Source of the DNA: Streptomyces rimosus subsp. rimosus
GTDB taxonomy: Bacteria > Actinomycetota > Actinomycetes > Streptomycetales > Streptomycetaceae
Assembly (NCBI RefSeq): GCF_000720725.1
Contig: NZ_JOCQ01000010.1
Span: 124,001-188,000 of the forward strand
Reading direction: 5' to 3'
Length of the DNA: 64,000 bases
The position numbers were made by a program, and so were the translations under genes. The notes under the pieces are model-generated. The model was not told where the DNA came from. It did not search any database and worked only from the letters and a program-made list of their open reading frames with translations. Positions 48,896-57,749 of this stretch are shown one piece after another; within the stretch, counting starts at the first letter, position 1, and every line of letters starts with the position of its first letter.

Positions 48896-49975
48896 TCAGA
48901 ACCCGAGGTCGTCCCACCACCAGGCGACCGACGGCAGCGGCAGCGGCGCGCCGCTGGGGTCGGACGGGCGGTCGGCCAGGGTGATGTGTGCGGGCGGGGA
49001 GATGGCGCCCGGCCCCGCGGCGGCACTGCGCAGACTCAGGTAACGCGGCACGCGCAGCCCCCACTCGATGTTGCCGCGGATACCGTGCCCGAGATCCGTG
49101 AGACAGCGGCGCAGTTCGGCGCTCGCCCGGGGCAGGATCCGCTCGCGCAGGACCAGGAAGCGGTGCAGTACCCGGTCGCGCAGCGCCACGGCGTCCGCCA
49201 CCGCGCGAGCGGGCGGGGACCCGTCGTGCCGCATCAGGACGGAGAAGATGTTCTGCTCGGTCTGGTGGCGGGTGACCTCTTTGACGAGGGAGTACCGGTC
49301 GTTGTCCAGGGCAGCGACGAGAATGGCCATTTCGGTCAGGGCGCAGACCGCCGGGGAGTCCATCTCCCGGGCGGGCACCTCGGCGCCGTTGGCGATCTCC
49401 AGTAGCGCGAAGGTGGGTTCGCCTCCGGCTGCGTGCAGACGCATGGTGAGGTAGTCGTCGAGCGTCGGCATGTGCCCGCGGGCGCGGTTGCCGATCTGCC
49501 GCTGCACACCGCTCAGCCAGGCGCGGTGGGCCTGTTGGAAGCGCCGTACCTGTACGGGCGTCGCGCAGGCCCGGAAGCGCTCGCCCAGGTCGTGGACGGC
49601 CGCGGCGTGCGGGTCGCCGAAGGCGCACGGGCCCGGGATCTCCAACGCGCGCTGCACGTTGCCCGCCATGGCGGCGAACGCGGCCGGGTCCCTGCTCAGC
49701 ATTCCCTCGTCGCACCGGGCATCGTCGAAGGCGAACCCCCAGTACACCCAGCAGACGGCGACCCAGAGGCGTTCGAGGTCGGCTTCGGGAGCGAACCGGG
49801 CGTAGAAGTCCGCGCCGCAGGTGCCGAGCGCCCACGCGCGCTCGGCCGGGGTACGGCAGAATCCGAGCCGGTCGATCCACGCGACGGCGCGCCGCTCGGC
49901 CTCGCCGGCCTCGGGGTGGATGGCGGAGGCGATCGGGCAGTAGAAGGGGGGCAGGTCGACGGCGGCCGTGTCCAT
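48896..49975 (-). CDS. Class I terpene synthase (cyclase)
   Basis: A 359-residue bacterial terpene cyclase. The first metal site is FAFDDARCDE (DDxxxD form of the aspartate-rich motif); the NSE triad is NDRYSLVKE. A late Arg-Tyr (VPRYLS) matches the conserved RY pair that senses pyrophosphate. The ATG at 49975 lies 19 bp after the IspH stop. The last gene of an operon with a polyprenyl synthase and IspH, so substrate supply is linked. Product and prenyl chain length cannot be told from sequence; sesqui- or diterpene are both possible. Confidence 0.92.
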   Translation of the reverse strand: MDTAAVDLPPFYCPIASAIHPEAGEAERRAVAWIDRLGFCRTPAERAWALGTCGADFYARFAPEADLERLWVAVCWVYWGFAFDDARCDEGMLSRDPAAFAAMAGNVQRALEIPGPCAFGDPHAAAVHDLGERFRACATPVQVRRFQQAHRAWLSGVQRQIGNRARGHMPTLDDYLTMRLHAAGGEPTFALLEIANGAEVPAREMDSPAVCALTEMAILVAALDNDRYSLVKEVTRHQTEQNIFSVLMRHDGSPPARAVADAVALRDRVLHRFLVLRERILPRASAELRRCLTDLGHGIRGNIEWGLRVPRYLSLRSAAAGPGAISPPAHITLADRPSDPSGAPLPLPSVAWWWDDLGF

Positions 49976-49994
49976 GGAGGCTCCCGGGCGCCGC

Positions 49995-50978
49995 TCAGGG
50001 GCGGGTGAGTGCGCGGGGCAGCGCGAAGTGCCGCCGCTCCTCGGCGGCGCGGATGACTTCGACGTCGTCGAAGCCGTACGCGGCGAGCCGGTCCAGGGCC
50101 TCGGCGACCAGGATCTCCGGCACCGACGCGCCGCTGGTGAGCCCCACGGTGGACATCCCCCGCAGCCAGGCCGGGTCGATCTCCTCCGCGCAGTCGACCA
50201 GATGGGCAGCGGGCGCGCCGGCCAGGACCGCCAGTTCGGCCAGCCGGGCCGAGCCGGCGGAGTTCCGCGAGCCGATCACGAGCACCACATCGCAGACGCC
50301 GGCCAGCCGTCGCACCGCCGCCTGCCGGTTGCGTGTCGCGTAGCAGATGTCGTCGCCGGGCGGTCCGAGCAGTGCGGGGAACCGCGCCTTGAGCGCGTGG
50401 ACCGTCACCGCCGTCTCGTCCACCGACAGCGTCGTCTGCGACAGCCAGACCACCCGCCCCTCGTCCGCGACCCGGAGGTACGGGACGTCGTCGGGGCCGC
50501 CCACCAGGTGGACGCGCTCCGGCGCCTCGCCCATCGTGCCGATCACCTCCTCGTGCCCCTCGTGGCCGATCAGGAGGATGTCGTAGCCCTCGCGGGCGAA
50601 CCGCCGGGCCTCCATGTGGACCTTGGTGACCAGCGGGCAGGTCGCGTCGATGGTGGTGAGCCCGCGCCGTGCGGCCTCGGTGTGGGCCTCCGGGGCGATG
50701 CCGTGCGCCGGGAGGACCACGACCGCGCCCGCGGGCACCTGGCCGGTCTCCTCGACGAAGACCGCGCCCCTGTGTTCCAGGGCGCGGACCACGTGCCTGT
50801 TGTGGACGATCCGCTGACGGACGTACACCGGCGGCCCGTAGCGGTCCAGGGCCTTCTCCACGGTGACGACGGCACGGTCCGCCCCCGCGCAGTAGCCGCG
50901 GGGCGAGGCGAGCAGGACCCGGCCGGGGCCCGCGGTCACGTCGACGGAGCGGAATGCGGCGGTTCCGTAATACGTCAT
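49995..50978 (-). CDS. ispH: 4-hydroxy-3-methylbut-2-enyl diphosphate reductase
   Basis: A 327-residue [4Fe-4S] enzyme that makes IPP and DMAPP in the last MEP-pathway step. The three cluster Cys are in SPRGYCAGADRAVV, IDATCPLVTKVH and DDICYATRNRQ. NSAGSARLAELA and GLTSGASVPEIL are family blocks. The ATG at 50978 overlaps the stop of the polyprenyl synthase gene. Streptomycetes have a housekeeping ispH, so this copy, in a terpene operon, is likely a dedicated booster. The first block has Gly-Tyr-Cys where Phe-Cys is more usual. Confidence 0.95.
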   Translation of the reverse strand: MTYYGTAAFRSVDVTAGPGRVLLASPRGYCAGADRAVVTVEKALDRYGPPVYVRQRIVHNRHVVRALEHRGAVFVEETGQVPAGAVVVLPAHGIAPEAHTEAARRGLTTIDATCPLVTKVHMEARRFAREGYDILLIGHEGHEEVIGTMGEAPERVHLVGGPDDVPYLRVADEGRVVWLSQTTLSVDETAVTVHALKARFPALLGPPGDDICYATRNRQAAVRRLAGVCDVVLVIGSRNSAGSARLAELAVLAGAPAAHLVDCAEEIDPAWLRGMSTVGLTSGASVPEILVAEALDRLAAYGFDDVEVIRAAEERRHFALPRALTRP

Positions 50979-52156
50979 GAGGTCCTCACGGTGGCGGCGA
51001 TGGCGAGCTGGTACAGCGCGGCCCGTACGGCCGACGGGAACGGGGAGCTTTCGAGGGAGTCGACGGCCTGCCGGCGGCGTTCGCGGATCATGTACTCGAC
51101 GGTGTCGAGCGCGCCGGTGGCCCGCAGGACGCCGCGGACGACGGCGGCGCCGTCCTCGTCGAGGCGCGGGTCGCCCACGAGCGCCCGGAGCGTACGGGCC
51201 TGTGCGGCGTCGGCCTGCCGCAGGGCGACGGCCAGCAGCCCGGTGTGTTTGCCTTCGCGCAGGTCGTCCAGGCACGGCTTGCCGGTCACCGAGGGATCAC
51301 CGAAGACGCCGAGCACGTCGTCGCGCAGCTGGAACGCTTCGCCGACCGGCACTCCGTAGGCACTGCACGCCGCGTACATCCGCTCGTCGCCGCCTGCGAG
51401 GGCGACGCCCAGTTGCAGGGGGCGTTCCACGGTGTACTTGGCGGTCTTGTACCGGGCGACGGCCAGGGACGTGTCCAGACCGCTGTCGAGGTCCGCGCTG
51501 GCGAGCAGGTCCAGATACTGGCCGTACATCAGCTCGCTGCGCATGTCGTCCAGTACGGGCCGGGCGGCGGCCATCCGCGCGGCGGACAGTCCGCCGGCGT
51601 GCAGGAGTTCGTCGGACCAGACCATGGCGAGGTCGCCGAGGAGGATCGCGCCGTTGACACCGAAGCGTTCGGCGTCCGTGCGGCCGGGGCGGCCGCTGCC
51701 CGCGTCGGCCAGCGTGCGGTGCACCGTGGGGCGCCCGCGTCTGGTGTCGCTGCGGTCCATGACGTCGTCGTGGATGAGGGCGAACGTGTGGAAGAGCTCC
51801 AGCGAGGCGGCGGCAGGCACGACGCGCGCCAGGTCACCTCCGTCCGCCGCCAGCCAGCCGCAGCAGCACAACAGCGGGCGCAGCCGCTTGCCGCCCGCGC
51901 CGAGCAGGCCGCGCAGGAGGTCGATGAACCGGGTGAGGTCGGCGTCTTCACCCGGGCTGGTCTTGCCGTCGAGGAATGCCGTCAGGGCCGCCTCGACCGC
52001 CGCGGGTACGCCGTCGAGGCCGGGGACGCGGACGCCGTTACGGATCTGCGCTGCGCGCGCGATGACCGGCAGCGCGCCGGCGCCGTCCTGAAGGCTCCGG
52101 CCGGGGCAGCGGAAAGGGGCGACGGGGACGGTGGGCACTCCGGGGTCTGCGGCCAT
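50975..52156 (-). CDS. Polyprenyl (farnesyl/geranylgeranyl) diphosphate synthase
   Basis: A 393-residue trans-prenyltransferase. The first Asp-rich motif is LIHDDVMDRSDTRRGRPTVH, the second QLRDDVLGVFGD; GGKRLRPLL binds IPP. Elongation of IPP/DMAPP gives the allylic substrate for the terpene cyclase downstream. Bulk near the first motif (ELFHTFALIHDD) does not by itself settle C15 versus C20. The ATG at 52156 follows TGGAGCGC. First gene of the three-gene terpene operon. Confidence 0.93.
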   Translation of the reverse strand: MAADPGVPTVPVAPFRCPGRSLQDGAGALPVIARAAQIRNGVRVPGLDGVPAAVEAALTAFLDGKTSPGEDADLTRFIDLLRGLLGAGGKRLRPLLCCCGWLAADGGDLARVVPAAASLELFHTFALIHDDVMDRSDTRRGRPTVHRTLADAGSGRPGRTDAERFGVNGAILLGDLAMVWSDELLHAGGLSAARMAAARPVLDDMRSELMYGQYLDLLASADLDSGLDTSLAVARYKTAKYTVERPLQLGVALAGGDERMYAACSAYGVPVGEAFQLRDDVLGVFGDPSVTGKPCLDDLREGKHTGLLAVALRQADAAQARTLRALVGDPRLDEDGAAVVRGVLRATGALDTVEYMIRERRRQAVDSLESSPFPSAVRAALYQLAIAATVRTS

Positions 52157-52237
52157 CTTGCGCTCCACGAAGGGTGAGGGAAAGGGAAGAGGAAAGTCGG
52201 CAAGGGTTTTCGCGCGTGGGCTGATACGGAGTGGGCA

Positions 52238-52270
52238 GTGCCTGTGCCTGTGCCAGTGCCGGTGCCGGCT
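52238..52270 (+). repeat. Hexamer repeat (GTGCCN), about 5 copies
   Basis: GTGCCT, GTGCCT, GTGCCA, GTGCCG, GTGCCG in tandem, about 80-110 bp upstream of the polyprenyl synthase start. Simple slippage repeat. Confidence 0.75.
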
Positions 52271-52337
52271 CATGGGCATCGCGGACAGCGGGGCGGTGAA
52301 TTCTGACCGCCGCGTTCTTTCCACAGAGAGGCACGAC

Positions 52338-52371
52338 GGATGCGGATGCGGATGCGAATGCGAATGCGATG
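52338..52371 (+). repeat. Hexamer repeat (GGATGC/GAATGC), 5.5 copies
   Basis: Three GGATGC and two GAATGC units in tandem, ending in GATG. A second, independent hexamer tract 70 bp from the first. Confidence 0.75.
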
Positions 52372-52468
52372 AACGGTGCCCGATACGTCGACGTGGAACC
52401 TCTCGAATTCGCTGATCGTCGTCTGCGGGACGAAGTCGGATTGGGTGACCGGGAGTTGCCCGAGATCG

Positions 52469-52548
52469 ATGCGGAACGGGCTCGATGCGGAGCGGACTCG
52501 GCGCAGAACGGGCTCGGCGCAGAACGGACTCGACGCAGAACGGGCCGG
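52469..52548 (+). repeat. 16-bp minisatellite, 5 copies
   Basis: Units at 52469-52484, 52485-52500, 52501-52516, 52517-52532 and 52533-52548; typical unit GCGCAGAACGGGCTCG with 1-3 changes per copy. The 16-bp period rules out a repeat protein. Each unit alternates GGGCTCG and GGACTCG ends, hinting at a 32-bp higher-order duplication. Confidence 0.85.
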
Positions 52549-52920
52549 GGCTTCCCAATCACTCGTCGTACGTTCCGGGCGCGCCGTGCCCCGGTCTCCG
52601 GCCGCGTCCCGTGGGGCGGACAACGCGGCCGGAGAGTCTGCGCGGCCTCCTGACCGATCAGATCACCCTGGGTGCGCGGCACCAGTCGGCCTCGGCCGCT
52701 CACCATGTCTTCCGCCTTTCCTCGTACGGCGACGGCCGGACGCACCCACCACGGCTCCATCTCGCCGCGGACACCTTCGCGCCGCCCCGTGCCATCGGGG
52801 CGGCCGGTGTTACTCCATGGGTTCACGCGCCGAAAGGCCCTCATTCCGACTCGGCGACCGCATCGTGTTGAACGTGTTGTGCGGCAATGGCACGTCAACA
52901 GGCGTCGGCGGGCGAGGCAT

Positions 52921-54318
52921 TCATCCGGAATTCCGTACGACCGCATCCACCCGGCGCAACAAGGACCGGACCGGTTGGCGCGTGGCGTGCACCCGCAGTT
53001 CCCCGCGCAGTTCGGCGAGAATACGGTCGGCGCGGCCGGAGCGCAGGTGAAGGTAGTCGTCGAGGAACCGGTGCCAGGTCGCGCACGCCTCCTCCAGCCG
53101 GCCGTCGCCGAGCAGCAGCCGGGCGATCTGCGCGTGGGTGAGCGCGCAGGGGAGGTATGCGGTCGCCGGGCGCTGCTCCAGGGACGCGCGCAGGGCGGTG
53201 ACCGCCGCCGTCCGGTCCCCCAGGAGCGCCAGCGTCCGCCCCTTCCGGCAGGCGAGCGCGGCCGCGGAGGCACCGGGTACGCAGCGTCCTGACGTGCGCG
53301 GATCGGGCATCTCCTGCTGCTGTCGCGCCATCTCCGACAGGGAGGCCAGCGCGCGGCGACGGTTTCCGGTGGCGGCCTGGGCGAGCGCGAGTTGAGCCAG
53401 CAGCGGCGCCCGGACTTCCGGGGGCGCGTCGGGCGTGGCGATAGCAAGGGCCGCCTCCGACAGGCGCAGGGCCGTGCGGCGGTGGCCGAGGTCGAGGGCG
53501 TGGCCGCTCATGCTCCGCAGCACGATGGCGTACGTCGTACGGTCACCGGCCTCGGCGGCCAGGAGGAGGGCGGCGCGGTGGTAGTGCTGCGCCGCGCCGT
53601 TCCGTACGTCGTCGACGTACATGCCGGCCAGCACGTGGACCAGCCGTGCCGCCTCGGCCAGCAGCGGAAGGTACATACTCGCGTGGCCTCCCGCGTGCAG
53701 CCGGGGGACGACGTCGTCGTGAAGATAGGACACCAGGGCCGAACGGGCGTGGCGGCCGCCGAAGTCACCGGCGCGCCGGAAGAAATCCGTGGCGCTGCGC
53801 AGCCCCGCGGCGTCTCCCGGGCAGCCGATGTCTTCCCGCGACAGCGGCTGCTCGGCGGCGGAGCTTCCAGCACTCCGTCCGGGCCACACCGGCGCATCGT
53901 TTTCCACGGCGTTGTAAACGCACTGCTGCACCAGGCGCCGGCGCACGGGGTCGGCGTCCATTCCGCACAGCGTGGCCAGCAGCGCCACCGCGCGCGTTTC
54001 CCCGTCGGCGCCCTTCCGCACGTACGCCTCGATGCTGTCCCGGACATCAGGTGCGGCGGATTTCCCCATCCCCAGCGCCCCGGGGGAAACGGGCCGGCGG
54101 AGTTTGCGGGTGAAGGCCTCGGCGATCAATTCCCTGGTACGCGGGCGGGGGACCGATCCGGCCAGCCAGTGCGCCACCGAAGTGCGGTCGTAGCGCAGCC
54201 GTATGCCGTTCTCGGCACCGAGCGCGTTGACGTTCCTGGCCAGGGCTTCATAGGTCCAGCCGGCTGCCGAGAGCAGCCCCCGCAGGGCATCGTTGGCTGC
54301 ACGACGGTCGGCGGCCAT
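52921..54318 (-). CDS. XRE-like helix-turn-helix regulator with TPR-like C-terminal region
   Basis: A 465-residue protein. The N terminus is a divergent HTH (ALRGLLSAAGWTYEALARNVN, then YDRTSVAHWLAGSVPRPRTRELIAEAF). Residues about 230-450 are tandem helical repeats of TPR type (AGDRTTYAIVLRSMSGHALDLG, LAQLALAQAATGNRRRALASL, RTLALLGDRTAAVTALRASLEQ). The build recalls streptomycete NsdA-like regulators that repress antibiotic production. The ATG at 54318 follows GGAGGAGGGGG. It could affect the terpene operon downstream, but no operator is seen. Confidence 0.85.
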   Translation of the reverse strand: MAADRRAANDALRGLLSAAGWTYEALARNVNALGAENGIRLRYDRTSVAHWLAGSVPRPRTRELIAEAFTRKLRRPVSPGALGMGKSAAPDVRDSIEAYVRKGADGETRAVALLATLCGMDADPVRRRLVQQCVYNAVENDAPVWPGRSAGSSAAEQPLSREDIGCPGDAAGLRSATDFFRRAGDFGGRHARSALVSYLHDDVVPRLHAGGHASMYLPLLAEAARLVHVLAGMYVDDVRNGAAQHYHRAALLLAAEAGDRTTYAIVLRSMSGHALDLGHRRTALRLSEAALAIATPDAPPEVRAPLLAQLALAQAATGNRRRALASLSEMARQQQEMPDPRTSGRCVPGASAAALACRKGRTLALLGDRTAAVTALRASLEQRPATAYLPCALTHAQIARLLLGDGRLEEACATWHRFLDDYLHLRSGRADRILAELRGELRVHATRQPVRSLLRRVDAVVRNSG

Positions 54319-54731
54319 CCCCCTCCTCCAACGCGTGGAACGCTCACAAGGATTTCGCCGCGACCCGGGCAGCGTTACACAGCTGAACGCCCGTCGTCTT
54401 GGCAGGTGTCCCGCACCTCCGTGTCCGGCCGGGAGGGCTTCACAAGCCGTCCCGCCGGAGCGCAGCAGGCACCGGTCAGCGGGGACTCGGCGGCGGCACG
54501 GGTGGCATTCGCGCGACGCCTTCCGACCAGGCGGATGCAGGGAGCACTCTTCGTTTGGCGCGATGCCCAAGCGGGGTGAGCGATATCCCTACATTCGCTC
54601 TATCGGGCAATTACTAATATGAGATGAGGCCACTGGACTCTCCGAACGGGAAGCTGGGGCCTTCGAACGGGAAGCTGGGATCTCCGAACAGGGATCGGGC
54701 GCCGTACTCCTGCGTCCGCCCTCTCAGAAGA
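54319..54731. other. 413-bp gap with AT-rich stretch and 21-bp repeats
   Basis: No gene supported. 54560-54622 is unusually AT-rich for this genome and may hold a promoter. A 21-bp period repeat follows: CGAACGGGAAGCTGGG at 54643-54658 and 54664-54679, partial at 54685-54694. The end of the convergent-side SDR gene is at 54732. Confidence 0.5.
54643..54694 (+). repeat. 21-bp-period direct repeat, 2.5 copies
   Basis: The 16-bp core CGAACGGGAAGCTGGG occurs identically at 54643-54658 and 54664-54679, with a degenerate third start (CGAACAGGGA) at 54685. Confidence 0.75.
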
Positions 54732-55508
54732 TCAGAAGATACGGGGCTGACCGGACGACGCGCTCAGGCCGCCGTCGACCGGAAGGTGCACGCCGTTGAC
54801 GAACCGGGCGTCGTCGCTCGCCAGGAAGGCGATGACATCGGCGACCTCTTCGGGCTCGGCGGGGCGCCGCATCGGAATGCGCTGCTGGAACGCGGCCATC
54901 AGGGACTCGTTGGCGAGCAGCGGGCCGGCCATCTCCGTGGCGGTGAGGCTCGGGTGTACGGCGTTGACCCGTATGCCCTCGGCCCCGTGGTCGAGGGCCA
55001 TGGCGTTGGTGAGGTTGACCACCGCGCCCTTCGCCGCGTTGTAGGCGGCCAGACCCCAGTCCCCGCCGAGGCCGGAGACCGAGCCGACGTTGACGATGCT
55101 GCCGCCGACGGCGCGCAGGTGCGGCACCGCGGCCCTGGACATGTAGAAGGTGCCGTCCACGTCGACATTCATGATCTGGCGCCAGCTGGCCGTGTCGGTG
55201 TGCTCCACGGTGCCGCCCGTGGCGACGGCCGCATTGTTGACCAGCACGTCCAGTCGGCCGTGGTCGGCGATCACCGCTTCGATGAGAACGGTGACCGCCG
55301 ATTCGTCGGAGATGTCCGCCACCTGCGCGACGACGGCCGAGCCGTCGGGCGCATCGGCGACCGTCCCGCGCAGCTTCTCCTCCGTACGCCCGACCGCGAC
55401 GACGGTGGCGCCCTCGCGTGCGAAACGGTGCGCCGTGGCGGCACCGATGCCGGAGCCGGCGCCGGTGACGATGACAACCTTGCCGACGAAGCGGCCCTCG
55501 CTGCTCAC
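54732..55508 (-). CDS. Short-chain dehydrogenase/reductase
   Basis: A 258-residue classical SDR. TGAGSGIGAATAHRFA is the NAD(P)-binding glycine motif, NNAAVATGG the structural motif, and the catalytic Ser with YNAAK (YxxxK) follow. The GTG at 55508 follows GAGGGGAC; an ATG at 55538 is possible. Substrate unknown. EntA (DHB dehydrogenase) is also an SDR of similar size, but this gene lies outside the iron-controlled units and shows generic keto-reductase features. Confidence 0.9.
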   Translation of the reverse strand: MSSEGRFVGKVVIVTGAGSGIGAATAHRFAREGATVVAVGRTEEKLRGTVADAPDGSAVVAQVADISDESAVTVLIEAVIADHGRLDVLVNNAAVATGGTVEHTDTASWRQIMNVDVDGTFYMSRAAVPHLRAVGGSIVNVGSVSGLGGDWGLAAYNAAKGAVVNLTNAMALDHGAEGIRVNAVHPSLTATEMAGPLLANESLMAAFQQRIPMRRPAEPEEVADVIAFLASDDARFVNGVHLPVDGGLSASSGQPRIF

Positions 55509-55700
55509 GATCAGTGTCCCCTCAAGTGGCCTAGACATCAGAGCTGTTGCCCAGGGAACTGACGGGTCCGGCGTTCTGTTCCCGCCCACACCGAGCACAG
55601 CGGCCCGCACCACACACCGAAGGACGCCTGCACCAGCGAACACCGAAGGACGCCGACGCCAAGGAACTGACGCCGGCGTCCCGGAGCCGGGAATGTCCGC

Positions 55701-55994
55701 TCAGCCGAGGCCGGTCATGATGCGCCCGACAAGCTCCCGGTTGCCCGCGGGAACCGCGGCGAAGCTCGGATCGGAGATGTTGGTCTTCGTATCCGTGGCG
55801 GCCGTGTCCTTCTGGGTGTCGGTGGCGGCCGTGTCCTTCTGGGTGCCGGTGGCCGCCGTGTCCTTCTTGGGGACGGTCTGGCCGTTGGTCTTCGGCGGCA
55901 CCTTGGGGTCGTCGGCCGCTCCGGCGACGGGTGCCCCCGCGACGACGGTGACTGCGGCCAGTGCCGCGCCGGCCAGGGTGAGACGTATACGCAT
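55701..55994 (-). CDS. Small secreted protein with KDTAAT tandem repeats
   Basis: A 97-residue exported protein. The ATG at 55994 follows CAGGAG. A signal peptide (MRIRLTLAGAALAA..., cleaved after PVAGA) precedes a Lys/Pro/Asp/Thr-rich stretch with three tandem units: KDTAATGTQ, KDTAATDTQ, KDTAATDTK. The C-terminal 25 residues (DPSFAAVPAGNRELVGRIMTGLG) look folded and conserved-like. No known family. The near-identical DNA of the repeat units suggests recent expansion. Confidence 0.8.
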   Translation of the reverse strand: MRIRLTLAGAALAAVTVVAGAPVAGAADDPKVPPKTNGQTVPKKDTAATGTQKDTAATDTQKDTAATDTKTNISDPSFAAVPAGNRELVGRIMTGLG

Positions 55995-56212
55995 GCAGAT
56001 CGCTCCTGGATCGTGAATCAGATGGGTACGTCTTCAGCACACCCGCTTCCGCCGGTCACCGCATGCCGGCGGAGGCACCCGGGTGGCCGGGGCACGATCC
56101 CCGTACGGCGGCGCCCAGTGGTTTCCGACCGGCCTCCCAGAATCGCTTCGTCGCAGGTCCACGGGCCAATCGCCCCGCCGGCCACCCCTCTCCGAGCCCT
56201 CAAGTAAGGTAA

Positions 56213-56734
56213 CCCTTCCCAACCACCCCTGCGCCCCTGCGCCCCTCCCGCTTCTTCCTCCCGGAGAGACCTTCCGACCGCCGCCCCCTCCACAAGGTCC
56301 GTCAGCGGCTGACGCCGGACGACCTCGGCCTGCTCGGCCGGTCGCCGTTCTGTCTGGTCTCCACGTCCGACGCGCAGGGCAACTGCGACGTCTCCCCGCG
56401 CGGCGACCTGCCCGGCTTCACCCACGTCCTGGACGCCGCCACACTGGCCCTGCCGGTCCGGCCGGGGAACCGGCGGGCCGACACCTTCCACAACGTCCTG
56501 GAGAATCCGCACGCCGGATTGCTCTATCTGATACCGGGCAGCAAGGGCGTGCTCCGTATCAACGGCAGAGCGCGTGTCCTGACCGACGCGCCGTTCTTCG
56601 ACGCCATGACGGTCCGGGGGCAGCGCCCCACGCTCGCCCTGCTCCTCGACATCGACGAGATATTCCTGCACTGCCCCGCGTCGCTGCGGCGCTCCGGCGT
56701 GTGGCAGCCGGAGGCCTGGTGTGCCTCCGGCTGA
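56213..56734 (+). pseudogene. Pyridoxamine 5'-phosphate oxidase-family flavoprotein, no start codon and short C terminus
   Basis: The frame open from 56213 to the TGA at 56732-56734 reads as a PPOX/FMN-binding split-barrel protein (RSPFCLVSTSDAQGNCDVSPRGD, LPVRPGNRRADTFHNVLENP, LRINGRARVLTDAPFFD, EIFLHCPASLRRSGVWQPE). Between the upstream in-frame stop (56210-56212) and residue about 100 there is no ATG or GTG, and the only TTG is internal (56519). The usual C-terminal 30 or so residues after WQPE are replaced by AWCASG. Either it is a decayed gene, or it starts at an unusual codon such as the CTG at 56237. Confidence 0.7.
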
Positions 56735-56766
56735 CCGGTACGGACTTCGGGGACCTACGGATCAGT

Positions 56767-57579
56767 TCAGGCGGTCTTGCGGGCGACCGCCCCGTACATG
56801 GCGATGTCCCGGTCGTCGACCTCCTCCTGGTCGGCGTCCGGGCGCCAGTGGTGGACCTGCGTCAGCCCCGGGGCGACCAGGTCCATCCCCGCGAAGAACG
56901 CCTCGGCCTCGGCCCGCGTCCGCAACTTCATGGGCATGCCCCGGCGCGCGTACTCGTCGGCGACCCGGTTGACCTCGTGCGGCGCGAAGTCGGCGGTGCC
57001 GATCGTCATGGCCACGAAACTGCCCGCGGGCAGCGGCTCCAGGAGGCGCCGCACCAGACTGTGGTCCTCGGGCGGGAGCATGAAGTGCAGGATCCCGATG
57101 ATCATCAGGCCGACCGGCTTCCGCAGGTCCAGCAGCTCCTGGAACTGCGCGGAGCCGATGATGGCCTCGGGGTCGCGCATGTCCGCGTCGACGTACGCGG
57201 TCCGGCCCTCGGCGGAGCCGGTCAGCAGCGTCCGGGCATGGGTCAGCACGATCGGGTCGTTGTCGACGTACACCGCCCGCGCGTCCGGCCGTACCCCCTG
57301 GACCACCTCGTGCAGGTTGGGCGAGGTGGGCAGCCCGGTGCCGATGTCCAGGAACTGCCCGATGCCCTCCTCCTGGGCGAGGTAACGGGCCGCGCGGTGC
57401 ATGAACTTGCGGTTGGCCCGCATGTGTACGGGCAGCGCGGGCCACTCCCGGCACATGGCGTCACCGGCCTCGCGGTCCACGGCATAGTGGTCCTTGCCGC
57501 CGAGGATGTAGTCGTACACACGCGCCGAGTGCGCCGTACCGGTGTCGATACGGTCCGCCGGGTATCCCTGGTCCAACAC
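56767..57579 (-). CDS. SAM-dependent methyltransferase, DUF574/Methyltransf_19 family
   Basis: A 270-residue protein of a family abundant in Streptomyces. Signature blocks are ARVYDYILGGKDHYAVDREAG, RANRKFMHRAARYLA, QFLDIGTGLPTSPNLHEV and YVDNDPIVLTHARTLL. The GTG at 57579 follows AAGGAG at ideal distance. Members often lie near regulators and pseudogenes; the methylated substrate is unknown. Confidence 0.92.
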   Translation of the reverse strand: MLDQGYPADRIDTGTAHSARVYDYILGGKDHYAVDREAGDAMCREWPALPVHMRANRKFMHRAARYLAQEEGIGQFLDIGTGLPTSPNLHEVVQGVRPDARAVYVDNDPIVLTHARTLLTGSAEGRTAYVDADMRDPEAIIGSAQFQELLDLRKPVGLMIIGILHFMLPPEDHSLVRRLLEPLPAGSFVAMTIGTADFAPHEVNRVADEYARRGMPMKLRTRAEAEAFFAGMDLVAPGLTQVHHWRPDADQEEVDDRDIAMYGAVARKTA

Positions 57580-57749
57580 CCCTGCTCCTTACGGTCATAC
57601 GGCACCACGACGGTCCGGTGCCAGGGGGAGTCTAGGCGGCGGCTGATCAACACCTCTCCAGTGGCCTGCTGTTTTACCGGGCGTCCTACCAGGCGCCCTA
57701 CCAAGAGGGCAGCGATGACGAGGACACTGACGTCTCACCCCGCCCCCTA

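Larger units (their letters stand above)
52157..52920. other. 764-bp repeat-rich intergenic region upstream of the terpene operon
   Basis: No gene is supported. It contains three separate short tandem repeat blocks (52238-52270, 52338-52371, 52469-52548), listed individually. Frames through them contain repeat-coded peptides only. The promoter of the terpene operon should lie near 52160-52230. Confidence 0.6.

Noticed and set aside
52369..52653. Small ORF over the 16-bp minisatellite
   Set aside because: The repeat period is not a multiple of 3 and the peptide is Arg/Ala-rich repeat translation without SD.
54732..55508. SDR as EntA (2,3-dihydro-DHB dehydrogenase) for the siderophore pathway
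   Set aside because: Generic SDR, 6 kb outside the iron-controlled units, no iron box, no EntB/C/E partners.
56201..56219. Iron-box-like sequence (AAGTAAGGTAACCCTT)
   Set aside because: Only a half-site similarity to the DmdR consensus and no dyad; no siderophore gene follows.
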